Below, piece by piece: positions 13,494 through 15,048 of a stretch of DNA of 15,048 nucleotides; positions within the stretch are counted from its first letter, which is position 1, and each line of letters begins with the position of its first letter. Made by a program: the position numbers and the translations under genes. The stretch comes from Lachnospiraceae bacterium (GTDB lineage: Bacteria > Bacillota > Clostridia > Lachnospirales > Lachnospiraceae), in NCBI GenBank assembly GCA_021205045.1, contig JAJPYH010000053.1, positions 1 to 15,048 on the forward strand. Reading direction: 5' to 3'. The notes beneath the pieces are model-generated. The model saw only the letters and a program-made list of their open reading frames with translations, did not search any database and was not told where the DNA came from.

Positions 13494-14822
13494 TCAATAT
13501 TTCAGATACTCGCTCAACTCCCACTGAGAAACCTGACAGTTGTAGTCATGCCACTCCTTTTCCTTCGCTTCCACATATTTATGAAAAACATGTTCTCCCA
13601 GTGTCTCTTTCAGAAGCTCATCCCTTTTCAGCTCCTCCAGAGCCTCCTTTAACGTCCCGGGCAGCACATCAATTCCCTTTGCCGCTCTCTCCTCGTCCGT
13701 CAGATGGAACACATTTCCATTAAAGCATTTCGGCGGCTCAATCTGATTGCGAATGCCGTCCAGCCCCGCCGCCAGACATACAGCCAGAGCCAGGTACGGG
13801 TTGGCGCTTGGGTCGGGACAGCGAAGCTCCACCCGGGTTCCCTCCCCATTGCTCATGGGTATGCGAATAAGCTGAGAACGATTTCTGGTGCCCCAGGTCA
13901 GATAAATAGGCGCCTCATACCCCGGCACCAGCCGCTTATAGGAATTCACTAAGGGATTGGTAATGGCGCACATACCCTTCACATGCTTTAAAATACCGCC
14001 CATGAAATAATATGCCTCTTTGCTCAGACCATTCTCATCATTTTCATCATGAAAAATATTCCTGTCGTTCTGATGCAGGGACATGTTGATATGCATACCG
14101 GAGCCATTGACGCCGGCGTTGGGCTTGGGCATAAAGGAAGCGTACAGCCCGTGCCTGCGGGCAATGGTCTTCACCGCCAGCTTGAAGGTCATAATATCAT
14201 CCGCCGTCTCCAGCACTTCCGCGTATTCAAAATCAATCTCATGCTGCGCCGGAGCCGCTTCATGATGGGAGGCCTCGATTCCAAAGCCCATTTCCTCCAG
14301 ATTTAATATAATCTCCCGGCGGGCGTTCTCCCCCAGATCGTTGGGTCCCATATCAAAATATCCGGCCATCTCCTTGGTAGTCACTGTAGGCCGGGCATTC
14401 TCATCCGTGTCAAAAAGAAAGAATTCCAGCTCCGGGCCAACCATGAACTCATAGCCCATCTCTCTCGCTTCCTGCACTGTTTTTCTGAGAATATAACGGG
14501 GATCCCCCTCAAAAGGCTTCCTGTCCGCGGTATAAACATCGCAGATCATACGGGCCACCTTGCCGTTCTGGGGCCGCCAGGGGAAAACCTGAAAGCTGTC
14601 AAGATCCGGATAGAGCAGCATATCGGACTCCTCCACCCGCACAAAACCCTCGATGGAAGAGCCGTCAAACATACATTTATTATTCAGTGCCTTCTCCAGC
14701 TGACTGGCCGTGATAGCCACATTTTTCAGATTGCCGAACAGATCTGTAAAGTGCAGGCGGATGAACTCTACCCCTTCCTCCTCCACCATATTCAGAATGT
14801 CCTGCTTTGTGTATTCCTTCAT
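13494..14822 (-). CDS. glnA: Type I glutamine synthetase
   Basis: 442 residues from the ATG at 14822, the normal size for the short GSI-alpha class. A longer frame reaches 14954, but it would include the leader terminator; AAAGGA (14831-14836) and the family N-terminus MKEYTKQDILNMVEEE support 14822. It makes glutamine from glutamate, ammonia and ATP as a cytoplasmic dodecamer. Visible motifs are MFDGSSIEGF (catalytic loop), VGPELEFFLF (metal-binding Glu), NGSGMHIN (conserved His) and RVELRCPDPSANPYLA. No adenylylation-site insert of the GSI-beta class was recognised. The following ANTAR gene and the leader hairpins suggest that control is by transcript antitermination. Confidence 0.96.
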   Translation of the reverse strand: MKEYTKQDILNMVEEEGVEFIRLHFTDLFGNLKNVAITASQLEKALNNKCMFDGSSIEGFVRVEESDMLLYPDLDSFQVFPWRPQNGKVARMICDVYTADRKPFEGDPRYILRKTVQEAREMGYEFMVGPELEFFLFDTDENARPTVTTKEMAGYFDMGPNDLGENARREIILNLEEMGFGIEASHHEAAPAQHEIDFEYAEVLETADDIMTFKLAVKTIARRHGLYASFMPKPNAGVNGSGMHINMSLHQNDRNIFHDENDENGLSKEAYYFMGGILKHVKGMCAITNPLVNSYKRLVPGYEAPIYLTWGTRNRSQLIRIPMSNGEGTRVELRCPDPSANPYLALAVCLAAGLDGIRNQIEPPKCFNGNVFHLTDEERAAKGIDVLPGTLKEALEELKRDELLKETLGEHVFHKYVEAKEKEWHDYNCQVSQWELSEYLKY

Positions 14823-14846
14823 AACGGTATTCCTTTCTTTTTCCAG

Positions 14847-14904
14847 AAAAAATTTGATGAGCGCATGAAAAAGCCCCGCAAAATCCGATCCGGCCCTCAT
14901 CAAA
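14847..14904 (-). terminator. Leader (attenuator) terminator upstream of glnA
   Basis: On the minus strand, TTTGATGAG (14904-14896) pairs with CTCATCAAA (14861-14853) over 9 bp, followed by U6 (14852-14847). The large loop has further GC-rich potential. It ends 24 bases before the glnA start codon and after the promoter, so it should stop transcripts before glnA unless it is prevented from forming. Confidence 0.8.
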
Positions 14905-14909
14905 CAAAG

Positions 14910-14929
14910 TGGGGCCTGCGCCGGCCCCA
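14910..14929 (-). promoter_or_regulatory. First leader hairpin of glnA (candidate antiterminator or protein-binding RNA)
   Basis: TGGGGCC (14929-14923) pairs perfectly with GGCCCCA (14916-14910) around a six-base loop GGCGCA. Its 3' arm GGCCC (14916-14912) can instead pair with GGGCC (14896-14892), which disturbs the base of the terminator. The loop has the G at position 4 described for ANTAR target hexaloops, but G rather than A at position 1. Confidence 0.5.
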
Positions 14930-14942
14930 TTGCACTGGTTTT

Positions 14943-14971
14943 ATTTTGCCCCATGATGAAAAAAATGTCAA
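14943..14971 (-). promoter_or_regulatory. Sigma-A-type promoter of glnA
   Basis: On the minus strand, a perfect TTGACA (14966-14971) is followed after exactly 17 bases by CAAAAT (14943-14948), matching 4 of 6 bases of the -10 consensus. Transcription would start near 14936, directly before the leader hairpin. Confidence 0.75.
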
Positions 14972-15048
14972 CCTAAAAGTTACTGTTCACAGACAGCTTA
15001 TAAGCCATTTATGATAATGTCCTTATATACCACAAGAGAAAATGTCCC
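14972..15048. other. Region upstream of the glnA promoter with palindrome and direct repeats
   Basis: This contains GTTACTGTTCACAG (14979-14992), close to the end of the 6417-6622 element; a perfect dyad GCTTATAAGC (14996-15005); and two direct copies of GAWAATGTCC (15013-15022 and 15038-15047) spaced 25 bases apart. The last two may be the edge of an insertion sequence that continues outside the window, or binding sites upstream of glnA. Confidence 0.35.

Noticed and set aside
14823..14954. Upstream extension of glnA by 44 codons
   Set aside because: It would translate the leader hairpin and terminator; the ATG at 14822 has a good ribosome site and matches the family N-terminus.

Overview
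The window looks like a chromosomal segment of an anaerobic, low-to-moderate GC Firmicute, most likely a gut Lachnospiraceae (Clostridium cluster XIVa). The evidence is the strong AGGAG-type ribosome binding sites, the LL-diaminopimelate aminotransferase route for DAP synthesis, a type I glutamine synthetase followed by an ANTAR-domain regulator, a mannose-family PTS split into four polypeptides, and a family 52 glycosyltransferase. It holds 13 protein genes. No tRNA, rRNA or CRISPR array was seen, and no stretch without a gene exceeds 300 bases.

Plus-strand block (79-5278). A cytoplasmic alpha/beta hydrolase of the subtype B tannase type is followed by PTS components EIIB, EIIC, EIID and EIIA and then a metallo-beta-lactamase-fold hydrolase. 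IIC/IID overlap by 8 bases and IIA/MBL by 4, so these are translationally linked. Hairpins lie before IIB, between IIB and IIC, and between IID and IIA. The layout suggests that a sugar derivative is imported and phosphorylated, then trimmed inside the cell by the esterase and the metallo-hydrolase. The substrate cannot be read from the sequence. A symmetric hairpin at 5265-5292 ends this block and can also serve the convergent block.

First minus-strand block (9362 down to 5349). A near-consensus promoter drives an intracellular GH43 glycosidase. A GT52 (sialyltransferase-like) gene follows 4 bases later with a GTG start, then a 206-bp highly structured element bounded by 16-bp inverted repeats, then a GT2 glycosyltransferase.

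Second minus-strand block (about 14971 down to 9366). glnA has a TTGACA promoter and a leader with a hairpin plus an intrinsic terminator, so it is probably controlled by attenuation. Next come an ANTAR regulator with a degenerate receiver domain, a long palindrome, dapF, dapL, a terminator-like hairpin and a CobW/COG0523-type GTPase with unusual metal-binding and base-recognition motifs, closed by a strong terminator. dapL and dapF provide two consecutive steps to meso-DAP. glnA and the ANTAR protein form the likely nitrogen-control unit.

The points most worth a second look are the PTS plus tannase-like esterase plus MBL cluster, the structured inverted-repeat element at 6417-6622, the glnA leader with the pseudo-receiver ANTAR protein, the divergent CobW-like GTPase, and the double palindrome at 12716-12814.
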